Positions 53,836-63,756 are shown, counted from the first letter of the stretch. The stretch: DNA of 64,000 nt from Afipia sp. OHSU_II-C1 (GCF_000497575.1 NZ_APJI01000019.1:19354-83353), one strand, 5' to 3'. Notes: a model not told the origin generated them from the sequence alone. Translations and numbers: made by a program.

Positions 53836-55179
53836 ATGCTGTATTCTGCCCGTAAAGGCGCTGTAGGGGCAGGCATGATGCGCGGTCTGAAAGAGCTTTT
53901 GAGCAGCGAAGAACGGGAGCCGGTTTCCGCGGACTTCCACCGCGCATTGACGCAGGAAATTCTGAAAACCGAACTGATCCGGATCAAGACGCTGATCGTT
54001 ACGGCTTCGGCGATCGCCGGCATGTTGTGGACGGTGTACCTGATCGCACCTGAACAAATCGAACGACTCTGGCACGGCAATCTCAAACCGGCTTATCTCT
54101 TCATCGTTCTCGGGCCTTTCCTTCTGTTTGAGCTGCTCGCCCATGCGCTGGTGAAGCGGCAACTCGAGCTTGACCGCGACGTATCGGTCGCAAGGCGCTA
54201 CGCAAGCGCCTTCATCGAAACCAGCATGCCGACGATCGCGCTTGCGCTTCACATCGACAACATGGGGTCGGTCACGGCGCTCGGTTTCGTCGCGCCGCTG
54301 GTCTATTTCGTTTTCATCATTCTTTCCACGTTGCGGCTTGATTTCTGGCTGTCGACCTTCACCGGGTTCGTCGCCGCTGCCGAACTGCTTGCGATGGCGA
54401 TGCTTTATCATCCCGATGGGCGGCCGGAATTCGAGTACCATTTCGCGCGCAGCCTGATCTTCTTTACTGGCGGCGTGCTCGCGGGAGCGGTCGGGGTTCA
54501 GCTACGGCGGCAGTTCGAGAAGAGCATTGCGGCTGCATCCGCTCGTGACCGGGTGACCAATCTGTTCGGTCAGCATGTTTCACCGCAGGTTGTGGAGCGC
54601 CTCCTGACGGAAGGAACCAGCACGGCGACCGACATCCGCCGCGTTGCCGTCATGTTTGTTGATTTCCGCGGCTTTACGGCCGCCGCGCGGTCGCATACGC
54701 CGCAGGAAATCGTCGACCGGCTGGATGGCGTATTCGGAGTTCTCGTTGAGATCGTCGACCGTCACGGCGGCATCGTGAACAAGTTTCTCGGTGACGGATT
54801 TCTGGCGATTTTCGGAGCGCCCTTCGAGTCGCCCGACGCGCTGGCCCGCGCGGTCGAGGCGGCGCGTGAGATGCTGGTCGCGGTCTCGCGCAACAATGAA
54901 GTGAATACCTGGGCGCTGCGCGTCGGAATCGGACTTCATTTCGGTGAAGTCGTCGCCGGCAACATCGGCTCATCGCGGCGCAAGGAATACACGGTCATCG
55001 GCGACACGGTGAACTTTGCGGCGCGGCTTGAAGCCCTCAACAAGGAATTCAACTCGCAATTTCTGGTCTCGTCGGCGGTTCGCGACTCTCTCGGCGATGC
55101 CTGCGCGGACGCGATATCGCTCGGCGAGGTCGCGGTGAAAGGCTACGAGCAGCCGATGGCGGTCTGGCGCCTCGGCTGA
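53836..55179 (+). CDS. Membrane-bound class III adenylate/guanylate cyclase
   Basis: A 447-residue protein with about six N-terminal membrane helices (about residues 50-225) and a C-terminal cyclase domain. Metal ligands are Asp276 (MFVDFRGF) and Asp320 (KFLGDGFLA); Lys316 and GDTVNFAAR (389-397, with Asn393 and Arg397) complete the site. It should produce cAMP, with the membrane part sensing an unknown signal. Start ATG 53836; 53875 is possible. It is 12 bases after the permease gene but is not obviously part of the efflux unit. Confidence 0.92.
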   Translation: MLYSARKGAVGAGMMRGLKELLSSEEREPVSADFHRALTQEILKTELIRIKTLIVTASAIAGMLWTVYLIAPEQIERLWHGNLKPAYLFIVLGPFLLFELLAHALVKRQLELDRDVSVARRYASAFIETSMPTIALALHIDNMGSVTALGFVAPLVYFVFIILSTLRLDFWLSTFTGFVAAAELLAMAMLYHPDGRPEFEYHFARSLIFFTGGVLAGAVGVQLRRQFEKSIAAASARDRVTNLFGQHVSPQVVERLLTEGTSTATDIRRVAVMFVDFRGFTAAARSHTPQEIVDRLDGVFGVLVEIVDRHGGIVNKFLGDGFLAIFGAPFESPDALARAVEAAREMLVAVSRNNEVNTWALRVGIGLHFGEVVAGNIGSSRRKEYTVIGDTVNFAARLEALNKEFNSQFLVSSAVRDSLGDACADAISLGEVAVKGYEQPMAVWRLG

Positions 55180-55183
55180 TCTG

Positions 55184-56464
55184 TTATGCCGTCGCCGCTT
55201 TCGGGTTGTTCCGAAGCAGCATCATCACCGCCGCCGCGATCAGGCAAAGGATGCCAGCGGCAAAGAACGCCGGCAGATAGCTTTCATATAATGTTCGCGT
55301 CAGGCCCGCGCCGAATGCGACCGTTGCCGATCCAAGCTGATGGCCGACGAAAATCCAGCCGAACACCATCGCCGCGCGCTCCGGGCCGAAGTGCTTCGCC
55401 GTCAGCTTCACGGTCGGCGGGACGGTGGCAATCCAGTCAAGACCGTAGAACACGGCGAACAGCGACAAGCCATAGAACGAGAAATTGGTGAACGGCAGGA
55501 ACACCAGCGACAGCCCGCGCAGGCCGTAATACCAGAACAGCAGCCAGCGGTTGCTGTAGCGGTCCGAAAGCCAGCCTGACGCAATGGTGCCGACGAAATC
55601 GAAGATGCCCATGGCCGCGAGCAGGCTTGCGGATGTCGTGGCGGGAATGCCGAAGTCAGCACACATCGGGATGAGGTGGGTCTGGACCAATCCGTTGGTG
55701 CTGGCGCCGCAGACGAAGAACGTGCCGAACAGAATCCAGAACACGCGGGTTTTCGACGCATCGCGAAGAGCCGCGAACGCAGCGGCGATGATCGACGTGG
55801 CAAGGGGCGTCGCCGGGAGGGGAGCGCTGCCGTTATCACCATAAGGACGCAAACCGAGATCCGATGGCCGGTCGCTCATGAACAGCAAGACTGTCACGGC
55901 GGCGAATGCCAGCATCACGCACATGGTGCCCATGGCGGTGCGCCAGCCGAATACTTCGGTGAGATAGGCCATGATCGGGAGAAAGATCAGCTGTCCGGTT
56001 GCGACGCTGGCCGCCAGAATGCCGACGACCAGCCCTCGCTGCGCGACAAACCAGCGCGTGGCGACGGTTGCGCCCAGCACCATCGCGGTCATGCCCGTGC
56101 CGAAGCCGACGACAAAACCCCACAGCGCGATCAGATGCCAGGCCTGGGTCATGGCCAGTGACGCGAGCAGGCCCACCGAAATGATGGTCAGCGCGGAAAT
56201 CACCACGTTGCGCAGCCCGAAGCGCACCATCAGTGCTGCGGCGAAGGGGGCCATCAGACCGAACAACAGCAGACGGATCGACAGCGCGGAGGATATTTGC
56301 GTCGTGCTCCAGCCGAATTCCTTCTCCAGCGGCAGGATGAAGACGCCGGGCGCACCCACGGAGGCCGAACTGATAAGCGCCGTCAGGAACGTCACGGCCA
56401 CCATGACCCAGCCATAGTGGATGCCTCGCGCGGCAAGACGTGCTGAAACCCACGAAGAAAGCAT
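55184..56464 (-). CDS. Major facilitator superfamily transporter
   Basis: A 426-residue 12-helix carrier of the MFS superfamily, in the monocarboxylate/oxalate-formate-like subgroup by its HYGWVMVAVTFLTALISSAS opening. Substrate unknown. It converges on the cyclase with only four bases between stops. Confidence 0.88.
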   Translation of the reverse strand: MLSSWVSARLAARGIHYGWVMVAVTFLTALISSASVGAPGVFILPLEKEFGWSTTQISSALSIRLLLFGLMAPFAAALMVRFGLRNVVISALTIISVGLLASLAMTQAWHLIALWGFVVGFGTGMTAMVLGATVATRWFVAQRGLVVGILAASVATGQLIFLPIMAYLTEVFGWRTAMGTMCVMLAFAAVTVLLFMSDRPSDLGLRPYGDNGSAPLPATPLATSIIAAAFAALRDASKTRVFWILFGTFFVCGASTNGLVQTHLIPMCADFGIPATTSASLLAAMGIFDFVGTIASGWLSDRYSNRWLLFWYYGLRGLSLVFLPFTNFSFYGLSLFAVFYGLDWIATVPPTVKLTAKHFGPERAAMVFGWIFVGHQLGSATVAFGAGLTRTLYESYLPAFFAAGILCLIAAAVMMLLRNNPKAATA

Positions 56465-56570
56465 TACGTGTCCTGAAGGGTGAGAAGAAAGCAGGGTTAT
56501 GTATGATGCAAATCGATGCGCTTCAACATTCCCCGCGGTTTATTTGAGGGCGACCAAAGTCTAGTCTGCG

Positions 56571-57332
56571 CTATCGGCGCGTGAGCACGCCGATGCGCCC
56601 GTAGAGGCCCGAGCGATGGCTGTTGTCCTGAACATAGCCCGCGCCCAGCGACCATTCGAAAGCGGCGGTCTTGAGGGACGTCAGATGTGCACCGATCCGA
56701 TACTGGCGATACACCTCGTCACCTGATGTCTCGACCTCGGGACCTGCCCAGAAGCGGTCCATCACACGCCAGCCCGCGGCGCCCCGCACACCGAAGCTGT
56801 TGCCGATGGTCGAGCCGGAGATCGACGACGCCAGCATCATGGTGGGGGTGGGCTCCCACCAGAGATCCGCGCCTATGCGCAGGCCGGCATGATTGCCCCG
56901 CAGGCTGTTGCTGGGATCGTCCGGCGACAGGCGATGGTTCTGTAGATCGAGACCGGCGAAGACCTTGATTTCGACGTCGCCGCGCTTGATCCGCCAGCCC
57001 GGAAGGATCGCTCCAAGCAGTCCGGTGCCGCGAATGTTGGTGCTGCCAGCGAGGTAGCGATAACTGCCTTGTGCAAGCAGCACCTTGAGTGTGAAGCCAT
57101 CCTCGTTGAGGCCGCCGGGGGCCCATTGCAGGCCGCCGTAGAAGGAGCCGCCACTGCGCCAGAGATCGAAGCCGCTGAAATAGAGAAACTTCTCGGGATA
57201 TGCGCCGCCGCTGAGGTTGCTTGCTGGTGGCAGTATCAGCTCGTTCAGAGGATCGGCCACAGCTGGAGAGCCTCCGCAAAGCAACGCGGCGGCGGTGACG
57301 CAAAACGCGCGCACCCTTCCAACGCAACGCAT
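56571..57332 (-). CDS. BcsS-type cellulose-biosynthesis-associated protein
   Basis: A 253-residue exported protein with a signal peptide ending AVA-DP (about residue 27) and a beta-barrel-like pattern ending in RIGVLTRR. The family is CBP_BcsS, found with bacterial cellulose synthase operons. No bcsA, bcsB or bcsZ gene is present, so it stands alone. Confidence 0.78.
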   Translation of the reverse strand: MRCVGRVRAFCVTAAALLCGGSPAVADPLNELILPPASNLSGGAYPEKFLYFSGFDLWRSGGSFYGGLQWAPGGLNEDGFTLKVLLAQGSYRYLAGSTNIRGTGLLGAILPGWRIKRGDVEIKVFAGLDLQNHRLSPDDPSNSLRGNHAGLRIGADLWWEPTPTMMLASSISGSTIGNSFGVRGAAGWRVMDRFWAGPEVETSGDEVYRQYRIGAHLTSLKTAAFEWSLGAGYVQDNSHRSGLYGRIGVLTRR

Positions 57333-57446
57333 GGAGCCCCCAAGCCCCGGTACAAATGCTTACATAAAAATACAGAATGATTAGAGCGCCAAAGGCCGCG
57401 TTCGTCTAGCGAACAGATCGGGGCCCGCCGATGCCCTGTGGATAAC

Positions 57447-57908
57447 TCAGAACTGGGGGGCGGCCAGATTCTCGATCTTCACGCCTTCACGGTCCTGGAT
57501 AATCTCGGCGATGAACTTGCGATGACAGGCGGTGTGGTCGCGCTCGTAACAGAGGATGCAGACCGGTCCGGCCTTTTTGACCAGCGCCGCAAGCTCGTCC
57601 ATCTCCGCACGCGCCTCAGGTTTTTTGAGGTGCGCGTGATAGATTTTCGACAGCGCCTTCATGTCGCCGCTGCGCGCGGCCTCGCGGCCGTCCTTCGGTG
57701 TACCGAGTCCCCGCAAATGGACGTACGAGATGCCGCGTTCATCGAGCCCTGCTGCGAGCTGGGTCTTGGAGAATCCCGGGCGGCGCGATGACGCGATCGC
57801 GCGCACGTCGACAAGGAGCTTCACGCCCGCGTGCTGCAGCTCGTCGAGCACCGCTTTCGGCGGCGTTTGTTCGTAGCCGATAGTGAAGAGCTTTTTGGCT
57901 TTGGCCAT
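57447..57908 (-). CDS. DUF488 domain protein
   Basis: A 153-residue DUF488 protein (KLLVDVRAIASSRRPGFSK, then VCILCYERDHTACHRKF with its conserved Cys pair). The function is unknown. It is 22 bases downstream of the DUF72 gene on the same strand; these two families often adjoin. Confidence 0.9.
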   Translation of the reverse strand: MAKAKKLFTIGYEQTPPKAVLDELQHAGVKLLVDVRAIASSRRPGFSKTQLAAGLDERGISYVHLRGLGTPKDGREAARSGDMKALSKIYHAHLKKPEARAEMDELAALVKKAGPVCILCYERDHTACHRKFIAEIIQDREGVKIENLAAPQF

Positions 57909-57930
57909 GCTGTCTCCCGTCCTCGTTCGC

Positions 57931-58734
57931 TCACGTCACGCGCTCGATCAATTCCATCGCCCCAGCGGGAGCCCGGATTTTCCCCTCGTGAATCACATAG
58001 GCGAACACGTCGCGGGGTTCTTTCTTCGGCGGCGTCTTGTCGAAGCGGGCAAGGTCATCCGGTTCGCTGCCCTGCGCCCACAACGTCAATCGCTTTGCCC
58101 ATGCATCCAGTTCCTTGGGCGGGTAGGCGGTCTTCACCGTATCCTTGCCGGTCTGGAGGCGGACGTAAACGAAATCGGAGGTTATGTCGGCGATCGCCGG
58201 ATACTTCGCATGATCGGCGTAGACCACCGCGACGTTATGCTTGCGCAGCAGCGCGATGAACGCCGGCGTGCAGAAACTGTCATTTCGCACTTCGACCACA
58301 TGGCGCAGGGCGAGGCCGTCGAACTTGCGTGGCAGCAGGTCGAGAAAGGCGCCGAAGTCGGCTTCGTCGAACTTCTTGGTCGGCGCGAATTGCCACAATA
58401 CCGGCCCAAGCCGGTCGCCCATTTCCGTGACACCGGAATCGTAGAACCGTTTGATGGAATCCCCGGCCTCGGCGAGCACGCGGCGGTTGGTGGCGAACCT
58501 CGGGCCCTTGACCGAGAAGATGAAGCCGTCCGGGACCTCGCTGGCCCACTTGCGGAAGCTTTCCGGCTTCTGCGAGCCATAATAAGTGCCGTTGATCTCG
58601 ATCGAGGTCAGTTTGGAGGCCGCGTAGGACAGTTCTTTCGACTGGGCCAGCTTCTCCGGGTAGAACACGCCCCGCCATGGCGCGAAGGTCCAGCCGCCGA
58701 TCCCGATGTGAATTCGCCCTGATTTTTTTGCCAT
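57931..58734 (-). CDS. DUF72 domain protein
   Basis: A 267-residue DUF72 protein, a TIM-barrel-like fold (IGIGGWTFAPWRGVFYP, SIEINGTYYGSQKPE, FSVKGPRFATNRR). Its role is unknown. ATG 58734 gives MAKKSGRIHIGIGG; the upstream extension is not supported. Confidence 0.9.
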   Translation of the reverse strand: MAKKSGRIHIGIGGWTFAPWRGVFYPEKLAQSKELSYAASKLTSIEINGTYYGSQKPESFRKWASEVPDGFIFSVKGPRFATNRRVLAEAGDSIKRFYDSGVTEMGDRLGPVLWQFAPTKKFDEADFGAFLDLLPRKFDGLALRHVVEVRNDSFCTPAFIALLRKHNVAVVYADHAKYPAIADITSDFVYVRLQTGKDTVKTAYPPKELDAWAKRLTLWAQGSEPDDLARFDKTPPKKEPRDVFAYVIHEGKIRAPAGAMELIERVT

Positions 58735-59031
58735 TTTTGCTTCCCTTGAGGGCCTCTTGCGGAACGCCGGGCCCATACCTATCTAGCTTCTATCGGCAAT
58801 GTTGCAGCTTCCGCTCCATTGCCGGGACGACCACGAGAAGAACCGTGAGAAGTCGGGCGCGCCGGATGTACGCGCAGACTTGATTCTCTCACTGGTTTCC
58901 CTCCGTGGTCGTTGGCATTTCTGGACCCCTGAATGCCCGCCGCCACCCGATTTCCAGCCCTTATCGCATCGAAATCGCGTCCCGGCAGGGCGTCTTGGCA
59001 TCGTCCGGTCCCCCGGATATACGCTGGCTCC
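58735..59031. other. Divergent intergenic region DUF72/GT2
   Basis: These 297 bases contain no gene that I can support. They should hold the promoters of the DUF72 unit and the glycosyltransferase unit. Confidence 0.35.
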
Positions 59032-60144
59032 ATGACTGAGGCCATCTCACCCGGGGCAGCACCTGCACGTCAATTGTGTGTCGTGGTGCCGACTTTCAAA
59101 GAGCGCGACAACGTTCCCAAGCTTTTCGCGAAGCTGGACGCCGCGCTGTCCGGCATCGCGTGGGAGGTCATCTTCGTCGATGACAATTCCCCGGACGGGA
59201 CCTGGGACGTGGCCCGGCAACTGGCCCAAACCGACTCCCGTGTCCGGTGCATTCGCCGGATCGGCCGGCGAGGGCTCTCCGGGGCGTGCATCGAGGGCAT
59301 CCTAGCTTCCAGCGCGCCCTACGTCGCGGTGATGGACGCCGATCTTCAGCACGACGAAACACAGCTCCCAAAGATGCTCGCGCTGCTGCAATCGGGGCAG
59401 GCCGAGCTCGTGGTCGGCAGCCGTTATGTCAGTGGCGGCGACACCGGCAGTTTCGGGAGCGCGCGCCTTGGCGGCAGCGTACTTGCGACCAACATCGCAA
59501 AGAAGCTGCTGCATGTCGAAATCGCCGATCCCATGAGCGGGTTCTTCATGATCCGCCGCGAGCGGTTCGAGCAGCTTGCGCCATCGCTGTCGGTGCAGGG
59601 GTTCAAGATCCTGCTCGATATCGTGGCGACTGCCGGCGGAAAACTCCGCGTGGTCGAGGTGCCGTTTTCGTTCGGCGCGCGGCAGCATGGCGAGAGCAAG
59701 CTGGATTCGCTGGTCGTGCTGGACTTCCTCGGTCTCGTGCTTGCCAAGCTGACTGGCGATCTGGTGTCGCTGCGCTTCCTGCTGTTCGCTCTTGTCGGCG
59801 CGATCGGTCTCTTCGTTCACTTCGCGACGCTGTACACGTCGCTTGCGCTCAAGGTCCCGTTCGCCGAAGCACAAGGCGTTGCTGCCTTTGTCGCTATGAC
59901 CGGAAACTTTCTCCTTAACAACCAGCTCACTTATCGCGACCAGCGCCTGAAGGGCGCCGCGCTCATTCGTGGCCTCCTGCTGTTCTATCTCGTTTGCAGC
60001 GTCGGGCTGTTGGCTAACGTGGGCGTCGCGGCGACTGTGTTCGATCAGGAGCCGATCTGGTGGCTCGCGGGTGCCGCCGGTGCATTGATGGGCGTGGTCT
60101 GGAACTACGGCGTGTCCAGCCTGTTTGTCTGGCGCGCAAAATGA
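59032..60144 (+). CDS. GT2 polyprenol-phosphate glycosyltransferase fused to GtrA domain
   Basis: A 370-residue fusion. Residues 14 to about 240 are a DPM1-like GT2 transferase (FVDDNSPDGT at 48-57, DADLQHDE at 102-109, ADPMSGFFMIRR), which makes a polyprenol-phosphate sugar. Residues 245-370 hold four helices of the GtrA family, thought to flip such lipids. The next gene overlaps by ATGA and is a GT39 enzyme that would use the sugar. Confidence 0.92.
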   Translation: MTEAISPGAAPARQLCVVVPTFKERDNVPKLFAKLDAALSGIAWEVIFVDDNSPDGTWDVARQLAQTDSRVRCIRRIGRRGLSGACIEGILASSAPYVAVMDADLQHDETQLPKMLALLQSGQAELVVGSRYVSGGDTGSFGSARLGGSVLATNIAKKLLHVEIADPMSGFFMIRRERFEQLAPSLSVQGFKILLDIVATAGGKLRVVEVPFSFGARQHGESKLDSLVVLDFLGLVLAKLTGDLVSLRFLLFALVGAIGLFVHFATLYTSLALKVPFAEAQGVAAFVAMTGNFLLNNQLTYRDQRLKGAALIRGLLLFYLVCSVGLLANVGVAATVFDQEPIWWLAGAAGALMGVVWNYGVSSLFVWRAK

Positions 60145-61646
60145 TTTCGTCTGAGTCTAAACTGGCGCGCGGCGCGGCTCTCACCGTCGCCGTGCTGGTG
60201 CTGCTTCGTCTGGTCGCGGCGGCGTTTACACCGCTGACCTTCGACGAGGCCTACTACTGGACGTGGTCGAAGCATCTCGCGGGCGGATACTACGATCATC
60301 CGTCAATGGTCGCGGTGGTGATCCGGCTCGGCACCATGATTGCGGGCGATACCGAATTCGGTGTCCGGCTGGTGTCGGTCCTGCTGGCGCTGCCGATGAG
60401 CTGGGCGGTCTATCGCGCGGCACGGATTCTGTTCGATGACGCGCGGATCGCCGCGACGGCGACGATCCTGCTCAATGCCACCCTGATGGCGTCGGTGGGC
60501 ACCACCATCGTGACACCGGATGCGCCGCTGATGGTGGCATCCGCATTTGTCCTGTATTTCCTCGCCAGGATTCTGGAGACCGGCCGCGGGATCTGGTGGC
60601 TTGGAGTTGGCGCCGCGGCGGGTTTCGGACTGCTCTCGAAATACACCGCACTGTTCTTCGGGGCGCAGATCCTGTTGTGGTTGATGCTGGTGAGAGACCA
60701 GCGCCGCTGGCTGGTATCGCCATGGCTCTATGCTGGCGGCATTGTCGCCGTCGCGATTTTCTCACCCGTGATCTTTTGGAACGCCGACCATCAGTGGGTG
60801 TCGTTCATCAAGCAGCTTGGCCGTGCGCGTGTCGAGGGCATGACGCTCAAGTTCCTCGGTGAAATGATTCCGACGCAGTTTGCGTTCGCGACGCCGTCCG
60901 TCTTTATCCTTGGCGTCCTCGGCCTTTACGCGCTGGCACGGGGAAGGGCTGCGAATGCCGCGAGCGCAACGCTGGTCAACATCAGCGTCTGGATGATCTT
61001 CCTTTATTTCGTCTGGCACTCGCTGCACGCCCGCGTCGAGGCCAACTGGCTCGGACCGATCTATCCGGCATTCGCCATCGCCGCCGCATTCGCCGTGTGG
61101 GGCACGACATGGAACACGCGCGAGCAGCGCACGGTGAACTGGTCGCGCCGTCTTGCGCTGCCGATCGGCGTGATCCTGTTCGTGGTGCTGATCGTCCAGA
61201 CCAACACCGGCGTGTTCACCGGATTCCGGCGCGATGCCACCGTGCGCAGCGTTGGGGTCGGCTGGCCGGAACTGGCCAGAGAGATCGAAGCGCTTCGCAT
61301 CAAGCAAAATGCAAACTGCGTGCTGGCGGCGGACTACGGCACCACGTCGTGGATGATGTTCTATCTGCCGAAAGGCACCTGCATCGCGCAATTCCAGCAG
61401 CGCTATCGCTGGACCTTCATGCAGGAGCCCGGCGCCAAACTGCTCACGGGCAGGGCGCTCCTGATCGGCCCGCCCGGCGCAAGCCCGTTCTACCGCGAGA
61501 CCTATGCGCGCGCTGAAACGCTGACCGAACTGACCCGCAAACGCAGCGGCGTCGGCTTTGAGACCTATGAGGCCAGCCTGCTCGATGGACCGAAAGGCGA
61601 GATGCTCGACCGCTCGCCTGCGCCGGAGCTTGGCGGGCCTCGATAG
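60141..61646 (+). CDS. GT39-family membrane glycosyltransferase (ArnT/PMT-like)
   Basis: A 501-residue membrane protein with about ten to twelve helices. The first loop holds FDEAYYWTWSKHL with the catalytic Asp, followed by YYDHPSMVAVVIRL. The C-terminal part is periplasmic. It uses polyprenol-linked sugars and probably modifies lipid A or another envelope glycan. It is translationally coupled to the GT2-GtrA gene. Confidence 0.9.
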   Translation: MISSESKLARGAALTVAVLVLLRLVAAAFTPLTFDEAYYWTWSKHLAGGYYDHPSMVAVVIRLGTMIAGDTEFGVRLVSVLLALPMSWAVYRAARILFDDARIAATATILLNATLMASVGTTIVTPDAPLMVASAFVLYFLARILETGRGIWWLGVGAAAGFGLLSKYTALFFGAQILLWLMLVRDQRRWLVSPWLYAGGIVAVAIFSPVIFWNADHQWVSFIKQLGRARVEGMTLKFLGEMIPTQFAFATPSVFILGVLGLYALARGRAANAASATLVNISVWMIFLYFVWHSLHARVEANWLGPIYPAFAIAAAFAVWGTTWNTREQRTVNWSRRLALPIGVILFVVLIVQTNTGVFTGFRRDATVRSVGVGWPELAREIEALRIKQNANCVLAADYGTTSWMMFYLPKGTCIAQFQQRYRWTFMQEPGAKLLTGRALLIGPPGASPFYRETYARAETLTELTRKRSGVGFETYEASLLDGPKGEMLDRSPAPELGGPR

Positions 61647-61788
61647 TCAGCGCCGCGCCGTTTCCGTTCCGACAACACATCGCCTCCGCGCGCTCATTAT
61701 TTGCGCGCAATGCGGAGAAATGATGCGGGAACGGCATTGACGGCCGGTGAGTTGGCTCACGATGATCGATCCATCCAGGAGACGCCCG

Positions 61789-62091
61789 ATGGGGAAGGTG
61801 ACTGGCTTCATTGTGTTCGCTGTGTTCGCTGTGATCGCCTGCGCTCAGCCCGCTTTCGCACAGGGAACCGAGCAGGAGCGCGAAGCCTGCACGCCGGACG
61901 CCATGCGCCTGTGCGGGCAATTCATCCCGGATGCCGATCGCATCGAGGCCTGCCTGCGCAATGCCGGACCGCGCCTCAGCCCGGCCTGTTATGCGGTGTT
62001 CAATCCGCCGCGCGCGACCGACCAGACGCGCCGCGCCCAGCAGCGGTCCCGGCGTCCGCCGCCACCACCGTCGGATGACGACGACGAGTGA
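61789..62091 (+). CDS. Small exported Cys-containing protein
   Basis: A 100-residue protein with a signal peptide (GKVTGFIVFAVFAVIACAQPAFA) and four cysteines in the mature part (EACTPDAMRLCGQFIP, EACLRNAG, PACYAVF). A proline-rich, then Asp-rich tail (RRPPPPPSDDDDE) ends it. AGGAGA precedes ATG 61789. I do not recognise a family with confidence. Confidence 0.7.
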   Translation: MGKVTGFIVFAVFAVIACAQPAFAQGTEQEREACTPDAMRLCGQFIPDADRIEACLRNAGPRLSPACYAVFNPPRATDQTRRAQQRSRRPPPPPSDDDDE

Positions 62092-62313
62092 AGGGAACCC
62101 GGATTTACGGCCTGCCTTACATCCGCCGCCACTTAATCCGCATTTAACTAAATGCCGCCTTAATGCCGCTCCGCACCTTTGCGAGATGTCGCGTGGGGAA
62201 CTCCAAGCTCCGCAAGGCAACTGACGCTGGCCCGCTTTCGCATGCGCTGTTCGCGCATGACCTGACGAATGCAGCCGGAAGGACAAGGCGGGATTGTTCT
62301 GGATGCAAGGCGT

Positions 62314-63432
62314 ATGAGTACCAGTTCTGTTGCGCGTACCGGCTACACAGCCCACCCCCAAGGTCGTTCGGTTCGAACTTCCAGCCCTTTGAACATTGCA
62401 GGCGTCGCGGCGATCGCGTTCGCGACGCTGGCCTGCGGCTGGACCCTCTATAGCAACGTCTTCAGCGGCAATGCGTTCGGCACGGCTTACGACCTCGCCT
62501 CGCGCGACGCGCGCGTGGTGTTCGTGCCCGCAGCCAGCGGCCTCGATCAGCAGGCCTTCGCCGACCGCTTCGCGGCGCTGACGCCCGCAAGCGAGGAGCC
62601 GCCCGCGCTCACCGTCGAGCAGAAGAATTACGCCGCGCTGATGGACGTCACCCATTCGCTCGGCGCGCCGCCGGTGACCTTCAAGCCGACGGTTGTCGCG
62701 GCCCCCGATACGCCGAAGCCCGCGCCGTCGCGGGCGGAGATCGCGAAGGCGCCGGACGTTGCGCTTCCGCCGGCATCCGCACGCGTCGCCAGCATTCCGC
62801 TGCCGTCCTCGCGCCCGGCCGACTTCAAGTTCACCCAGCAGGGTCGCGTCAAGCCCGGCCACTCCGAGATGGTGGAGCGCGCGAAGAACGCCGCGCTCGC
62901 CGCGATGGCCAGCAAGACGCCGAGCCTGTTCGACAAGCTGTTCGGCAGGACGCCCGCGCCGGGGCCCGTGCTCGCCTATGCCGGCTCCGACGGCGGCGTG
63001 ATGAACGACGGCACCTCGGCAACCCCGGCGGGGTCGAGCGAAGACGACAAGCTGACCGCGATCTACGACATCACCGCGCGCACCGTGTACATGCCGGACG
63101 GCTCGAAGCTCGAAGCGCATTCCGGCCTCGGCGCGAAGCTGGACGATCCGCGCTACGTCAATGTCCGCATGCACGGCGCGACGCCGCCGCACATCTACAC
63201 GCTCAAGCCGCGCGAGGCGCTGTTTCACGGCGTGGCCGCGCTGCGCCTGACGCCGGTGGGCGGCGAGGGCGCGATCCACGGCCGCACCGGACTGCTCGCG
63301 CACACCTACATGCTCGGGCCGAACGGCGATTCCAACGGCTGCGTGTCGTTCAAGGACTACAACGCATTCCTGAAAGCCTATCAGCGCGGCGAAGTGCGGC
63401 GCCTGGTCGTGGTCGCGAGCTTGAAGGACTGA
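62314..63432 (+). CDS. DUF2778/tlde1-domain L,D-transpeptidase-like protein
   Basis: A 372-residue protein with one membrane helix near residues 30-50 and an Ala/Pro-rich linker to about 240. The C-terminal domain contains AIHGRTG and SNGCVSFKDY, the His and Cys of the tlde1 (DUF2778) family. Characterised members act on peptidoglycan tetrapeptide stems. No type VI secretion gene or immunity gene is nearby, so it may be a housekeeping envelope enzyme. ATG 62314 is chosen over 62269. Confidence 0.82.
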   Translation: MSTSSVARTGYTAHPQGRSVRTSSPLNIAGVAAIAFATLACGWTLYSNVFSGNAFGTAYDLASRDARVVFVPAASGLDQQAFADRFAALTPASEEPPALTVEQKNYAALMDVTHSLGAPPVTFKPTVVAAPDTPKPAPSRAEIAKAPDVALPPASARVASIPLPSSRPADFKFTQQGRVKPGHSEMVERAKNAALAAMASKTPSLFDKLFGRTPAPGPVLAYAGSDGGVMNDGTSATPAGSSEDDKLTAIYDITARTVYMPDGSKLEAHSGLGAKLDDPRYVNVRMHGATPPHIYTLKPREALFHGVAALRLTPVGGEGAIHGRTGLLAHTYMLGPNGDSNGCVSFKDYNAFLKAYQRGEVRRLVVVASLKD

Positions 63433-63662
63433 GGTTTTGCGTTTCTCCCTCCCCCGTGAGTGGGGAGAGGTCGCGAGCGTCAGCGAGCGGGTGAGGGGCT
63501 CTTTCCGCGTCGTCCCCGCGCAGGCCTTGCCGTGAGCTTGTTCAAATTCGCAGTTCGTCATGGCCGGGCATAGCTCGTCGAAGACGGGCGTGAACGCCCT
63601 TTTGACCCGGCCATCCATCTTTCTTGAGTGATGGATACGCGGGTCAAGCCCGCGTATGACGA
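63433..63662. repeat. Intergenic hairpin repeats of Bradyrhizobiaceae type
   Basis: This stretch is a chain of short inverted repeats: CTCCCC/GGGGAG near 63450-63469; ATGGCCGGG (63560-63568) with CCCGGCCAT (63606-63614); ATACGCGGG (63635-63643) with CCCGCGTAT (63649-63657). Such sequences are dispersed widely in genomes of this group. No gene is supported here. Confidence 0.65.
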
Positions 63663-63756
63663 TTGTGGATCAGGCAACATTGTGCGCAATCTTCGCATCC
63701 AGATTCAATTTTCATACAGCCAAGCGGAATTACCCCTGTTGTTATGACGGCGCGCG

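Noticed and set aside
61444..63618. A 724-codon open frame on the minus strand
   Set aside because: It runs antisense to the GT39 gene, the small exported protein and the tlde1 protein, is Arg/His/Gly-rich with no domain, and reflects codon bias in GC-rich genes.
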